From NCBI GenBank assembly GCA_020352595.1, contig CP070682.1, forward strand, positions 1,257,445 to 1,265,708: a stretch of DNA of 8,264 bases, given 5' to 3'. Source of the stretch: a bacterium. Its GTDB lineage: Bacteria; BMS3Abin14. The translations under genes were made by a program, and so were the position numbers. The notes beneath the pieces are model-generated. The model did not search any database and was not told where the DNA came from. It was given only the letters and a program-made list of their open reading frames with translations. Position 1 is the stretch's first letter; each line of letters starts with the position of its first letter. This document shows, in pieces, positions 1-5,856 of the stretch.

Positions 1-765
1 CCCCTCCATGAGCTCCATGGTGAGTATGCGGGAGGAGCACCTTTCCCAGAAGACCTCCGGGATCAGAACGCTCTCATCCCCCTCGAACTCCTGCCCGAAA
101 CGCACCATGGAATAGGCCTCGAAGGTCAGGTCCATCTCCCTTCTTATGGACCGCCGGAACTGCTCCACCACCTTTCCGGGGCGGAACTGCCTTGACTCCT
201 CCACCCTGTTCTCGAGCATCACCGCCAGGGTCTCGAGAATGTCGAGGTCGGCCATGACCTGCTTCTCGATGCCGGGCTTGATCACCTTGACGGCCGCATC
301 CCGCCCCCAGGGCAGCCGGGCCCTGTAGACCTGAGCGATGGAGGCCGACCCCATGGGCTCTTCATCGAAGGAGGCGAACAGGCTCTCCAGAGGGGCGCCC
401 AGCTCCTGCTCGATGACCGGACGGATCTGGGAAAAGGGCAGCGGAGGCACGTGCCTCTGGAGCCTCTGGAACTGGGCGATGATGTCCGGCGGAAGGAGGT
501 CGGGACGGGTGGCGAGGAGCTGCCCGAGCTTGATGAATGTGGGACCCAGCTCCTCCAGGGCCATGCGCAGCCGCTCGCCCACGCTGCCTTCCAGGCCTGG
601 AGACGGCCCGGTCCCCCTCCTGACAAGCCGGCTCACCTTCAGGGCCGGCCGCGCGAGGTTCATCCTGTGGAGCACCTCGCCGAAGCCGTAGCGGATCAGC
701 ACCACGAGGACCCGCGCGAGGCGCCTGGTGCTGCGGTAGGCCCTGTTGACGTTCCACCACTTCAT
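1..765 (-). CDS. ubiB: UbiB/ABC1 (AarF/ADCK) family protein kinase-like protein, N-terminal part
   Basis: The gene starts at 765 and runs off the left edge, leaving 255 residues of a family normally around 500-560. Visible family marks: KLGQ at residues 79-82 within a GPTFIKLGQLLATRPDLLP stretch (the KxGQ motif), the alanine-rich nucleotide loop ASIAQV at 141-146, the kinase lysine K160 in AVKVIKP, and an ExD motif at E210-D212. The catalytic loop and the C-terminal membrane helices lie outside the window. UbiB-family proteins are atypical kinases/ATPases tied to ubiquinone or other isoprenoid lipid metabolism at the membrane. The exact role here is not shown by the sequence; in an anaerobe it could serve menaquinone or another lipid. 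The ATG at 765 is preceded by a G-rich ribosome site. It lies 140 bp downstream of arsC and is probably not functionally part of the ars cluster, although read-through is possible. Confidence 0.88.
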   Translation of the reverse strand, partial: MKWWNVNRAYRSTRRLARVLVVLIRYGFGEVLHRMNLARPALKVSRLVRRGTGPSPGLEGSVGERLRMALEELGPTFIKLGQLLATRPDLLPPDIIAQFQRLQRHVPPLPFSQIRPVIEQELGAPLESLFASFDEEPMGSASIAQVYRARLPWGRDAAVKVIKPGIEKQVMADLDILETLAVMLENRVEESRQFRPGKVVEQFRRSIRREMDLTFEAYSMVRFGQEFEGDESVLIPEVFWERCSSRILTMELMEG

Positions 766-834
766 CTGCCTGCCCCCGGACTGGATCTTCCCCCGGCCTT
801 TCGCTGCTGGGTCTGAAGAGACGATCCTGGTTCC

Positions 835-843
835 ATGTTAGCA
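835..843 (-). promoter_or_regulatory. Candidate extended -10 element upstream of the UbiB-family gene
   Basis: On the minus strand TGCTAACAT is an extended -10 (TGn followed by TAACAT, 4 of 6 matches to TATAAT), about 70 bases before the ATG at 765. No good -35 box sits at 16-18 bp. It would give the kinase gene its own promoter, but chance occurrence is quite possible. Confidence 0.22.
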
Positions 844-905
844 CATCGGCGGTGGACCGGCGTGAGGGTGGCTGTCCTTCCAGCTGCGCTCAGGATGGTT
901 TCCGG

Positions 906-1373
906 TCAGTCCAGAAGGGACGGGAGGGTCTCGACGAAGTCCCGGATCTCCCGGCACACGCGGCGGTAGATATCCAGGGCCTCGGCCTCGCTCCGGGCAT
1001 TTCCGGCGAGGGCTGGCGGGTCGTCGAAGCCGTGGTGGACGGTCCTGGCCGCGTCCGGGAAGACCGGGCAGGCCTCCCTGGCGCCGTCGCACACCGTCAC
1101 CACGAGGTGGAAAGGGAGATGGAGGAGCTCGGACACGTGCTTGGGCCGCTGCCCGGAGATGTCCACCCCCTCCTCGGCCATCACGGCCACGGCCCGCGGG
1201 TCCAGTCCGTGGGGCGACGAACCCGCCGAATGGGCTTCAAGGATGCCTTCGTGCAGGTGCCTCGCCCACCCCTCGGCCATCTGGCTCCTGCAGGAATTGC
1301 CCGTGCACAGGAAGAGGACCCGTGTCCCGGCGTGGGCGGATGAGCGGGTATGGGAGCGGCGGGTTCCGGACAC
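906..1373 (-). CDS. arsC: Arsenate reductase ArsC, thioredoxin-coupled (low-molecular-weight tyrosine phosphatase fold)
   Basis: Reduces arsenate to arsenite in the cytoplasm, giving the substrate for the Acr3 exporter encoded just upstream. The 155-aa product has the phosphatase P-loop C23-TGNSC-R29, followed by SQMAEGWARH as in thioredoxin-type ArsC. The resolving pair C95 and C102 (VCDGAREACPVFP) has the seven-residue spacing of the C82/C89 pair of the S. aureus enzyme. The general-acid aspartate is in GFDDP at about D117. I chose the GTG start at 1373 because a perfect AGGAGG lies 7 bases upstream; the frame opens 16 codons earlier without such a site. This start leaves about 17 basic, polar residues before the first strand, a little longer than usual. 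It is 66 bases after acr3, last in the ars cluster. Electron donor would be thioredoxin; the small CxxC protein of the same operon is one candidate. Confidence 0.93.
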   Translation of the reverse strand: MSGTRRSHTRSSAHAGTRVLFLCTGNSCRSQMAEGWARHLHEGILEAHSAGSSPHGLDPRAVAVMAEEGVDISGQRPKHVSELLHLPFHLVVTVCDGAREACPVFPDAARTVHHGFDDPPALAGNARSEAEALDIYRRVCREIRDFVETLPSLLD

Positions 1374-1380
1374 GGCTGCT

Positions 1381-1386
1381 CCTCCT
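1381..1386 (-). promoter_or_regulatory. Consensus ribosome binding site fixing the arsC GTG start
   Basis: Minus-strand AGGAGG, seven bases before the GTG at 1373. It settles the non-ATG start of arsC over the longer open frame. Confidence 0.8.
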
Positions 1387-1439
1387 GATATCCCTTTCCG
1401 TTCTCCTTCACCCGGCGGCACGCTGCATCGTCCGCCCCG

Positions 1440-2504
1440 TCACCCGCTCGCGGGCTCCTCGAACCAGTGCCGGGTCCGGTTGCAGATGCCGCACACGGAG
1501 AGCATCACCGGCACCTCCACGAGGACACCCACAACCGTGGCCAGAGCCGCCCCTGACCCGGGACCGTACAGGGCGATGGCCGTGGCCACTGCCAGTTCGA
1601 AGAAGTTGCTGGCGCCGATGAGCGCGCCAGGGGCCGCCACGCTGTGAGGAACCCTGAACAGCTTCATCAGGCCGTAGACCAGGGAGGAGTTGAAGTAGAC
1701 CTGGATGAGGATGGGGATGGCGATGAGGATGACGAAGAAGGCCTTCCGGGTGATGTTGTCGGCCTGGAAGGCGAAGATGAGGATCAGGGTCACGAGGAGG
1801 GCCACCACGGTGACGGGGGCGAAAAGGGCCACGAACTTCCCGTTGAACCACACCTCGCCGCGGGCGGCGATGAGGACGCGCCGCATCGTGTAGGCCACCA
1901 CCAGCGGGATCACCACGAAGAAAATGACCGAGTAGAGAAGGACCTTGAAGTCCACCGGAACGCCGGAAACGCCCAGGAGCAGACCGACGATGGGGATGAA
2001 GAGGACGAGCATGATGAGGTCGTTGACCGCCACCTGGACGAGGGTGTAGGCCGGGTCCCCGTCGGTGAGGTAGCTCCATACGAACACCATGGCGGTGCAG
2101 GGGGCCGCCGCCAGGATGATGACGCCCGCCATGAACTGGTCAGCAGCCTCGGGGGAGATCCATGCGGAAAAGACCCAGCGGAAGAAGAGCCACCCCAGCA
2201 GCGCCATGGAGAACGGCTTGACCAGCCAGTTGACGAACAGGGTGATGAGCAGCCCCTTCGGTCTCCTCCCCACCTGGAGGATGGAGGTAAAGTCGATCTT
2301 GAGCATCATGGGCAAGATCATGAGCCAGATGAGCACAGCGATGGGCACGTTGACCTGGCTGCCGCCCACGAACTCCATTTTGGAGAGAAGGGAGGTCAAC
2401 CCGGGCATGGCCCGGCCCAGAAGCACCCCGGCCACCATGCACACCGCCACCCAGACGGTGAGGTACCGCTCGAAGACGTTCATCTTTTTGGACGTCTGGA
2501 CCAT
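1440..2504 (-). CDS. acr3: Arsenite efflux permease, Acr3 family
   Basis: Exports arsenite across the inner membrane using the proton gradient. The 354-aa product has the usual length and about ten hydrophobic helices of Acr3. The family's key residues are visible: the conserved cysteine C136 in LAAAPC-TAMVFVWSYL and the glutamate E303 in GASNFFELAVATA, corresponding to the essential Cys and Glu known in Acr3. Other family landmarks are KPFSMALLGWLFF at about 96-108 and PIVGLLLG at 171-178. The C-terminal tail has two further cysteines (C338, C341) in SVCGICNRTRHWFEE. Acr3 is unrelated to the ArsB type of arsenite carrier. It lies between arsG (106 bases upstream) and arsC (66 bases downstream). 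The ATG at 2504 is preferred over an in-frame TTG six codons earlier because AGGAGG lies seven bases before it. Confidence 0.95.
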   Translation of the reverse strand: MVQTSKKMNVFERYLTVWVAVCMVAGVLLGRAMPGLTSLLSKMEFVGGSQVNVPIAVLIWLMILPMMLKIDFTSILQVGRRPKGLLITLFVNWLVKPFSMALLGWLFFRWVFSAWISPEAADQFMAGVIILAAAPCTAMVFVWSYLTDGDPAYTLVQVAVNDLIMLVLFIPIVGLLLGVSGVPVDFKVLLYSVIFFVVIPLVVAYTMRRVLIAARGEVWFNGKFVALFAPVTVVALLVTLILIFAFQADNITRKAFFVILIAIPILIQVYFNSSLVYGLMKLFRVPHSVAAPGALIGASNFFELAVATAIALYGPGSGAALATVVGVLVEVPVMLSVCGICNRTRHWFEEPASG

Positions 2505-2511
2505 ACGCAGG

Positions 2512-2517
2512 CCTCCT
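2512..2517 (-). promoter_or_regulatory. Ribosome binding site fixing the acr3 ATG start
   Basis: Minus-strand AGGAGG seven bases upstream of the ATG at 2504. The upstream in-frame TTG falls before this site, so it cannot be the start served by it. Confidence 0.7.
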
Positions 2518-2610
2518 GACAATGGGCCCCCCCATGGCGATGAAGAGTGTGCCCGGCAGCCTCCCGGCGAGACACCGCGCGCTGGCAGCGTCGTGGTTCC
2601 GGACCGGCTC

Positions 2611-3309
2611 CTAGCGCCAGAGGATCACGCCGAACCAGTAAGTGAGCACATAGTAGAACCCGGCGAGGACAAAGACAACCGCCGTGACGCGCCTGGCCCA
2701 CCGTTCGAAGGCGGTGAGGATACCGAAGGCCTTACCCACCGCGTGGGCACCCTGAACGACAAGGATGGCAAAAAAGGCCACGGGGGCGGCGGTCCCGGCA
2801 CCGTAGAGGGCGGGAAGGACAAGGGCGGATCTGTGGTCCACCGCCAGGGGTATCAGGCTGCCGAAGTAAAGGGCCGCACTGGTGGGGCAGAAGGAAAGGG
2901 CGAACACCACCCCCATGGACAGGGAAGCCGCATGACCCCCTTTTTGAAAATATTCCTCGATCCTTTTTCCTGGACGAACGGCGATCCCCGGCAGGCGAAA
3001 GAGGCCCAGGAGGATGAGCCCTACGAGGATCAGGACCGGTCCGAAGAACCGGTTCATGGAATCCTGGAGGAAGTGGGCCAGGGACGGCACGGAAAGCAGC
3101 CCCCCCACGACGACGAAGGCCAGCCCCACGTATGCCGCCATCCTGCCCCCTGTGTAGAGCAGCCCGGAGATGATCGTGTGGCTGCGATCCTCCACCTTCC
3201 TGCCAAGGAACGAGAGAGCGGCGATGTTGGAAGCCAGCGGGCACGGGCTCAGGGAAGTGAGCACCCCCAGCCAGAGGGCTGTGGCCAGCGCGGCCAGCTG
3301 CGAGTCCAT
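2611..3309 (-). CDS. arsG: ArsG-family transporter (aromatic arsenical efflux; CcdA/DsbD-like membrane fold)
   Basis: A 232-aa integral membrane protein with about six helices (roughly 4-24, 48-75, 88-106, 129-152, 160-190, 205-230). It carries the CcdA/DsbD transmembrane signature: SPCPLASNIAALSFLGR with C23 in TM1 and SFCPTSAALYFGSLIP with C141 in TM4, the positions of the redox-active pair of CcdA/DsbD. Proteins of this type next to ArsF are annotated as ArsG, reported as an efflux permease for trivalent amino-aromatic arsenicals in the Shewanella arsEFG system (from memory). Its ATG overlaps the TGA of arsF by one base (TGATG, 3311-3307), so the two are translationally coupled and their products probably act together. 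The frame is open far upstream, but that part lies inside arsF. Alternative role: an electron conduit passing reducing equivalents to ArsF rather than, or besides, an exporter. Confidence 0.8.
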   Translation of the reverse strand: MDSQLAALATALWLGVLTSLSPCPLASNIAALSFLGRKVEDRSHTIISGLLYTGGRMAAYVGLAFVVVGGLLSVPSLAHFLQDSMNRFFGPVLILVGLILLGLFRLPGIAVRPGKRIEEYFQKGGHAASLSMGVVFALSFCPTSAALYFGSLIPLAVDHRSALVLPALYGAGTAAPVAFFAILVVQGAHAVGKAFGILTAFERWARRVTAVVFVLAGFYYVLTYWFGVILWR

Positions 3310-3731
3310 CAGGGCCGCTCCATGAAATCGCGGAGCTCCGACTTCACGTACCTCCGGAAGCCGCCCTCGTTTCTCAACAGCTCCCACACCCTGGCCAGGT
3401 TCTTCCAGCGCACCTCCCCGCTGCCTGCCACCTCGGAGATGATCACCGACTTGGTGTAGAGGTTGTAGTCCTTGACGAAGTGGAAGTTTCCTTCGCCATC
3501 GAGGTTGATGGTGCGCCATGTAAGCACGCCGCGCTGGATCTCATCGCCGAACTCCTCCTGGATGGTCTCCGATGTCCAACGCTCGATGGTCAGGCAGGAA
3601 GGGCACCGGACGTTGGTGTAGAAGTAGGTCGCGATAAACCTGGAGTGCGATGTCTGTTCCTGGGCGTCTGCAGGAGCATGCGCCGCGAGGATCATGGCAG
3701 GGATCAAAAGATACCGGAGGAATGATCTCAT
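3309..3731 (-). CDS. arsF: ArsF-family secreted thioredoxin-fold protein (nitroaryl arsenical reductase subunit family)
   Basis: A 140-aa product with an evident signal peptide: basic start MRSFLR, hydrophobic core to about residue 17, and a likely cut after ADA at 21-23. It would therefore be periplasmic or membrane-tethered. The mature part begins like a thioredoxin fold and has the active-site motif C43-PS-C46 after FYTNVR. No cis-proline motif of a classical thioredoxin stands out; the C-terminal part is charged (ARVWELLRNEGGF). Small proteins of this kind paired with ArsG are annotated as ArsF, described as a subunit of a nitrophenyl-arsenical nitroreductase. The biochemical activity is not evident from the sequence, which shows no flavin motif. 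The ATG at 3731 follows an AGAGGTG site, 17 bases after the small thioredoxin gene stops. Its stop overlaps the arsG start. It may equally be a metalloid-binding or disulfide-reducing partner of ArsG. Confidence 0.75.
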   Translation of the reverse strand: MRSFLRYLLIPAMILAAHAPADAQEQTSHSRFIATYFYTNVRCPSCLTIERWTSETIQEEFGDEIQRGVLTWRTINLDGEGNFHFVKDYNLYTKSVIISEVAGSGEVRWKNLARVWELLRNEGGFRRYVKSELRDFMERP

Positions 3732-3748
3732 GGCGTCACACCTCTGCT

Positions 3749-3982
3749 TCAACTGATGAGGGCCTTGATCTGGCTGATCTCGGGGATCCTGCCCGCGATC
3801 TTCACCTCTCCGTCGACGGCGAGGGCTGGAGTGGTCATCACTCCGAAGCTCACGATGTCGGGGATCTTGTCCACCTTCACGATCTCGTATTCGATGCCGA
3901 GCTCCCTTGCCGCCTGGTCCGTCCTCTCGGCCAGCTGGCTGCACTTGAGGCAACCCGTGCCCAGTATCTGCAGTTTCTTCAT
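3749..3982 (-). CDS. Small thioredoxin-like redox-active disulfide protein
   Basis: A complete 77-aa mini-thioredoxin of the MTH895 / redox-active disulfide protein 2 type. It begins MKKLQILGTG, has the active site C11-LK-C14, then the cis-proline loop MTTPALAVDG (proline about 52) and a C-terminal helix ending in IKALIS. There is no signal peptide, so it is cytoplasmic. Such proteins commonly sit beside COG0701 permeases and arsenic genes, and could donate electrons to ArsC, to a membrane redox protein such as ArsG, or bind metalloid directly. By position it may correspond to the ArsE component of arsEFG systems, but I cannot confirm that assignment and leave the symbol empty. It starts 36 bases after the permease stop with a GGGGAG ribosome site. 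Confidence 0.87.
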   Translation of the reverse strand: MKKLQILGTGCLKCSQLAERTDQAARELGIEYEIVKVDKIPDIVSFGVMTTPALAVDGEVKIAGRIPEISQIKALIS

Positions 3983-4018
3983 CCGCTCTCCCCTTTCAGA
4001 GACGACGAGCGCTCCATA

Positions 4019-5362
4019 TTAAAAGAAAGCGCCGAAAATCAGTCCCGAAGCAGTTGCCATAAGGATCACGAGGGCCACGAAAACAGCCGTCTTTCCGGTT
4101 CCCATGACGCTTTGGATCACCAGCATGTTGGGCAGGGACAGGGCGGGCCCGGCCAGAAGGAGAGCCAGGGCCGGCCCCTTTCCCATTCCCGCCCCCAGGA
4201 GCCCCTGCAGGATGGGGACCTCCGTCAATGTCGCGAAATACATGAGGGCCCCTGCAAGGGAGGCGAAGAGGTTGGCCCCCACGGAGTTGCCGCCCACGGC
4301 GGAAGCGATCCACCCGGACGGGATGACCCCCTCATGCCCCGGGCGGCCAAGGAAGAAACCGGCCGCGAGGACCCCGGCGAAAAGCAGGGGCAGGATCTGC
4401 CTGGCCAGGGTCCAGGAGGACTCGAACCAGTGGGCCGGCTCGCCCCCCGAGATCGTGAGAACCACGGACAACCCCACGACGCCGATGCCGAACAGGAGCA
4501 TGGGGTTCTGCAGGGAGGCCGCCAGAGCGCCGTTCCCCGCCAGGGCCGTCCGGGGAAGGGTCACCAGGACCAGAAGGCCCGTCAGGGGCGCCAAACCCAG
4601 GGCCAGCTTCCACCATCTCACCGAGTACCAGCTGACGAGGACCGCGGCCAGCGCGCCCGTGAACACCAGCACCAGGAGCCATTTGATGCTGTAGACAGCC
4701 GCCCAGAAACCAGCGCTGCCCTCCGGGCTGCCCCAGGTGGCGAAGATCAGGATGCCCACCTGAAGACCGATGAAAAGGGCAGTCTGCCGGAGCGGTCTGC
4801 CGTCTGCCTGGGAGAGGTCCGCCGCGGCACGGACCTTGCCAGCCTCTTCTTTCCGGAAGAAAAGGTGCATCAGCAGTCCTATGACCACGGCAAAAGCCAC
4901 CGCGCCCACGGCCCGGGCGATGCCCAGTTCGGGCCCCAGGATCCGGGCGGTGAGGATGATGGCGAGGATGTTGATGGCAGGCCCCGAATAGAGGAAGGCA
5001 GCCGCCGGCCCGAGGCCGGCACCCATCCGGTAGATCCCCGCGAAGAGGGGCAGTATGGTGCACGAGCACACAGCCAGGATGGTTCCCGACACGGAGGCGA
5101 CACCGTATGCCATAGCCTTGGGCGCCCCGGGCCCGAGGTACCTCATCACCGAGGTTCGGCTGACGAAGACCGTGATGGCCCCGGCGATGAAGAAAGCCGG
5201 GACGAGGCACAGGATCACGTGCTCGCGGGCGTACCACCTGGCCAGGGCCAGCGCCTCCAGGACAGCTCCCTGGAACCTCGGCGATGCCACCGGCAGGAAG
5301 AATAGGGCCAGGAACCCCCCGGCGAGGACCGCCAGAGCCTTGATCTCGGTTCTCCATGCCAT
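4019..5362 (-). CDS. COG0701 (DUF318) family permease, ArsP-like, with CSC motif
   Basis: A 447-aa polytopic membrane protein of about eleven to twelve helices. Marks of the COG0701 family: the buried C99-S-C101 motif in AVCSCTILPLFAGIYRMG, followed by SGPAINILAIILTARILG at 126-143. A related second half has GGNSVGANLFASL at 358-369 and AGPALSLPNMLVI at 404-416, so the protein looks like two inverted or repeated halves joined by a soluble loop near 168-190. ArsP of this superfamily exports trivalent methyl and aromatic arsenicals; this sequence is a distant branch, so the substrate is an inference from the ars neighbourhood. The ATG at 5362 is chosen because it is 31 bases past the arsR stop; the longer open frame overlaps the arsR coding end and has a non-hydrophobic leader. 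The ribosome site (AAGGGG) is mediocre. It is second in the operon. Confidence 0.85.
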   Translation of the reverse strand: MAWRTEIKALAVLAGGFLALFFLPVASPRFQGAVLEALALARWYAREHVILCLVPAFFIAGAITVFVSRTSVMRYLGPGAPKAMAYGVASVSGTILAVCSCTILPLFAGIYRMGAGLGPAAAFLYSGPAINILAIILTARILGPELGIARAVGAVAFAVVIGLLMHLFFRKEEAGKVRAAADLSQADGRPLRQTALFIGLQVGILIFATWGSPEGSAGFWAAVYSIKWLLVLVFTGALAAVLVSWYSVRWWKLALGLAPLTGLLVLVTLPRTALAGNGALAASLQNPMLLFGIGVVGLSVVLTISGGEPAHWFESSWTLARQILPLLFAGVLAAGFFLGRPGHEGVIPSGWIASAVGGNSVGANLFASLAGALMYFATLTEVPILQGLLGAGMGKGPALALLLAGPALSLPNMLVIQSVMGTGKTAVFVALVILMATASGLIFGAFF

Positions 5363-5393
5363 GGAGCGGGACCCCTTGACGCGTTCCTGTCCG

Positions 5394-5714
5394 TCAGGCC
5401 AGGGAGGACAACTGCATCCTGGCCTGATCTTCCAGGGCTTTTCGGACACAGGAGAGGAACCCGGCCACGCAGGACATCCTCAGGCTGTAGTAGACCATGA
5501 GGCCGCGCTTTTCATCGGCCACGACGCCGGCGTTCCTGAGGACCGACAGGTGCTTGGAAACCGTGGACGTGTCGAGGTCCAGCATGGCCGTGAGCTCGCA
5601 CACGCATCGCTCCCCCGAGGACAGCTCCTCGACCATGTAAAGGCGTGCTGGATGGGCCAGCGCCTTGAAGACCTGGGACCACTGACCGTATCTTTCCTTG
5701 TTCCTGAGATACAT
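5394..5714 (-). CDS. arsR: ArsR-family metalloid-responsive repressor
   Basis: A 106-aa winged-helix repressor of the ArsR/SmtB family, first gene of the cluster. FKALAHPARLYMVEEL at 16-31 is the family opening. C37-V-C39 in ERCVCEL matches the CVC arsenite site in the recognition region of ArsR of E. coli type. The recognition helix is about 48-62 (LDTSTVSKHLSVLRN) and the wing follows with VVADEKRGLMVYYSL. Two further cysteines, C82 and C89 (MSCVAGFLSC), lie in the C-terminal helix and may add to metalloid binding. On binding As(III) it should release the operator upstream. The ATG at 5714 has GGGAGGAG two bases before it; the longer frame to 5762 would run across the promoter and is rejected. 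The gene is the likely autoregulator of everything down to arsC. Confidence 0.93.
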   Translation of the reverse strand: MYLRNKERYGQWSQVFKALAHPARLYMVEELSSGERCVCELTAMLDLDTSTVSKHLSVLRNAGVVADEKRGLMVYYSLRMSCVAGFLSCVRKALEDQARMQLSSLA

Positions 5715-5730
5715 CTCTCCTCCCGAAGCA

Positions 5731-5762
5731 TTGGTTATTTTGCTATATAACCAAATAGCCAA
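5731..5762. promoter_or_regulatory. Probable ArsR operator: inverted repeat plus third half-site
   Basis: A perfect 8-bp inverted repeat, TTGGTTAT (5731-5738) and ATAACCAA (5747-5754), separated by 8 bases. The right arm is followed directly by a near copy, ATAGCCAA (5755-5762), one mismatch. The site is AT-rich in a GC-rich setting. It covers the -10 box and most of the spacer of the arsR promoter, so a bound dimer would block polymerase. Imperfect 12-bp-class dyads are typical of ArsR/SmtB family operators. Confidence 0.7.
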
Positions 5763-5773
5763 TCCAATGTCAA
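5745..5773 (-). promoter_or_regulatory. sigma70-type promoter of the ars operon
   Basis: Minus strand: -35 TTGACA (5773-5768, perfect), 17-bp spacer, -10 TTATAT (5750-5745; four of six positions match the consensus). Expected start of transcription near 5738, giving a leader of about 24 bases before the arsR ATG. The -10 lies inside the inverted repeat, which implies repression by ArsR. Confidence 0.75.
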
Positions 5774-5791
5774 CGGCCTGCCCGTCAATGG

Positions 5792-5833
5792 GTCTCTTGC
5801 CGGGGTGCGACGTTCAGCGTGGGGGGAAGAGAC
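5792..5833. repeat. 7-bp inverted repeat between the transferase gene and the ars promoter
   Basis: GTCTCTT (5792-5798) and AAGAGAC (5827-5833) are perfect inverted copies 28 bases apart, downstream of the phosphoethanolamine transferase stop. There is no U-run in the transcript after the stem, so this is not a standard intrinsic terminator. It may be chance, or a weak hairpin at the 3' end of that mRNA. Confidence 0.25.
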
Positions 5834-5856
5834 GGGAGGGCGGCGGGCGGTCCTCC

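Noticed and set aside
362..844. 160-codon minus-strand frame
   Set aside because: Shadow of the UbiB-family gene in another frame on the same strand. The true frame carries KxGQ, the alanine-rich loop and the kinase lysine.
846..864. GC-rich dyad CGGCGGT/ACCGGCG after arsC as a terminator
   Set aside because: One mismatch, a two-base loop and no U-run. It does not qualify as an intrinsic terminator.
2522..2535. Short hairpin ATGGG-CCCC-CCCAT between arsG and acr3
   Set aside because: Only five base pairs and mostly a run of G/C. Not followed by a U-run, so neither a terminator nor a convincing regulatory element.
1644..3459. Two long plus-strand frames (291 and 456 codons)
   Set aside because: Antisense to acr3 and arsG/arsF, with His/Asp/Glu/Gly-rich shadow composition. 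The minus-strand proteins are unmistakable.
3310..3519. Upstream extension of arsG by 70 codons
   Set aside because: The extension is out-of-frame arsF sequence, basic and featureless. The ATG at 3309 immediately precedes TM1 and overlaps the arsF stop.
3650..5305. 551-codon open frame on the plus strand
   Set aside because: Antisense to the permease, small thioredoxin and part of arsF. Its composition is low-complexity, dominated by Asp, Gly, His, Gln and Arg, with no recognisable domain.
5715..5762. Longer ArsR start at 5762
   Set aside because: It would place the start inside the operator and across the -10 box. The ATG at 5714 follows a purine-rich ribosome site and begins the conserved fold.
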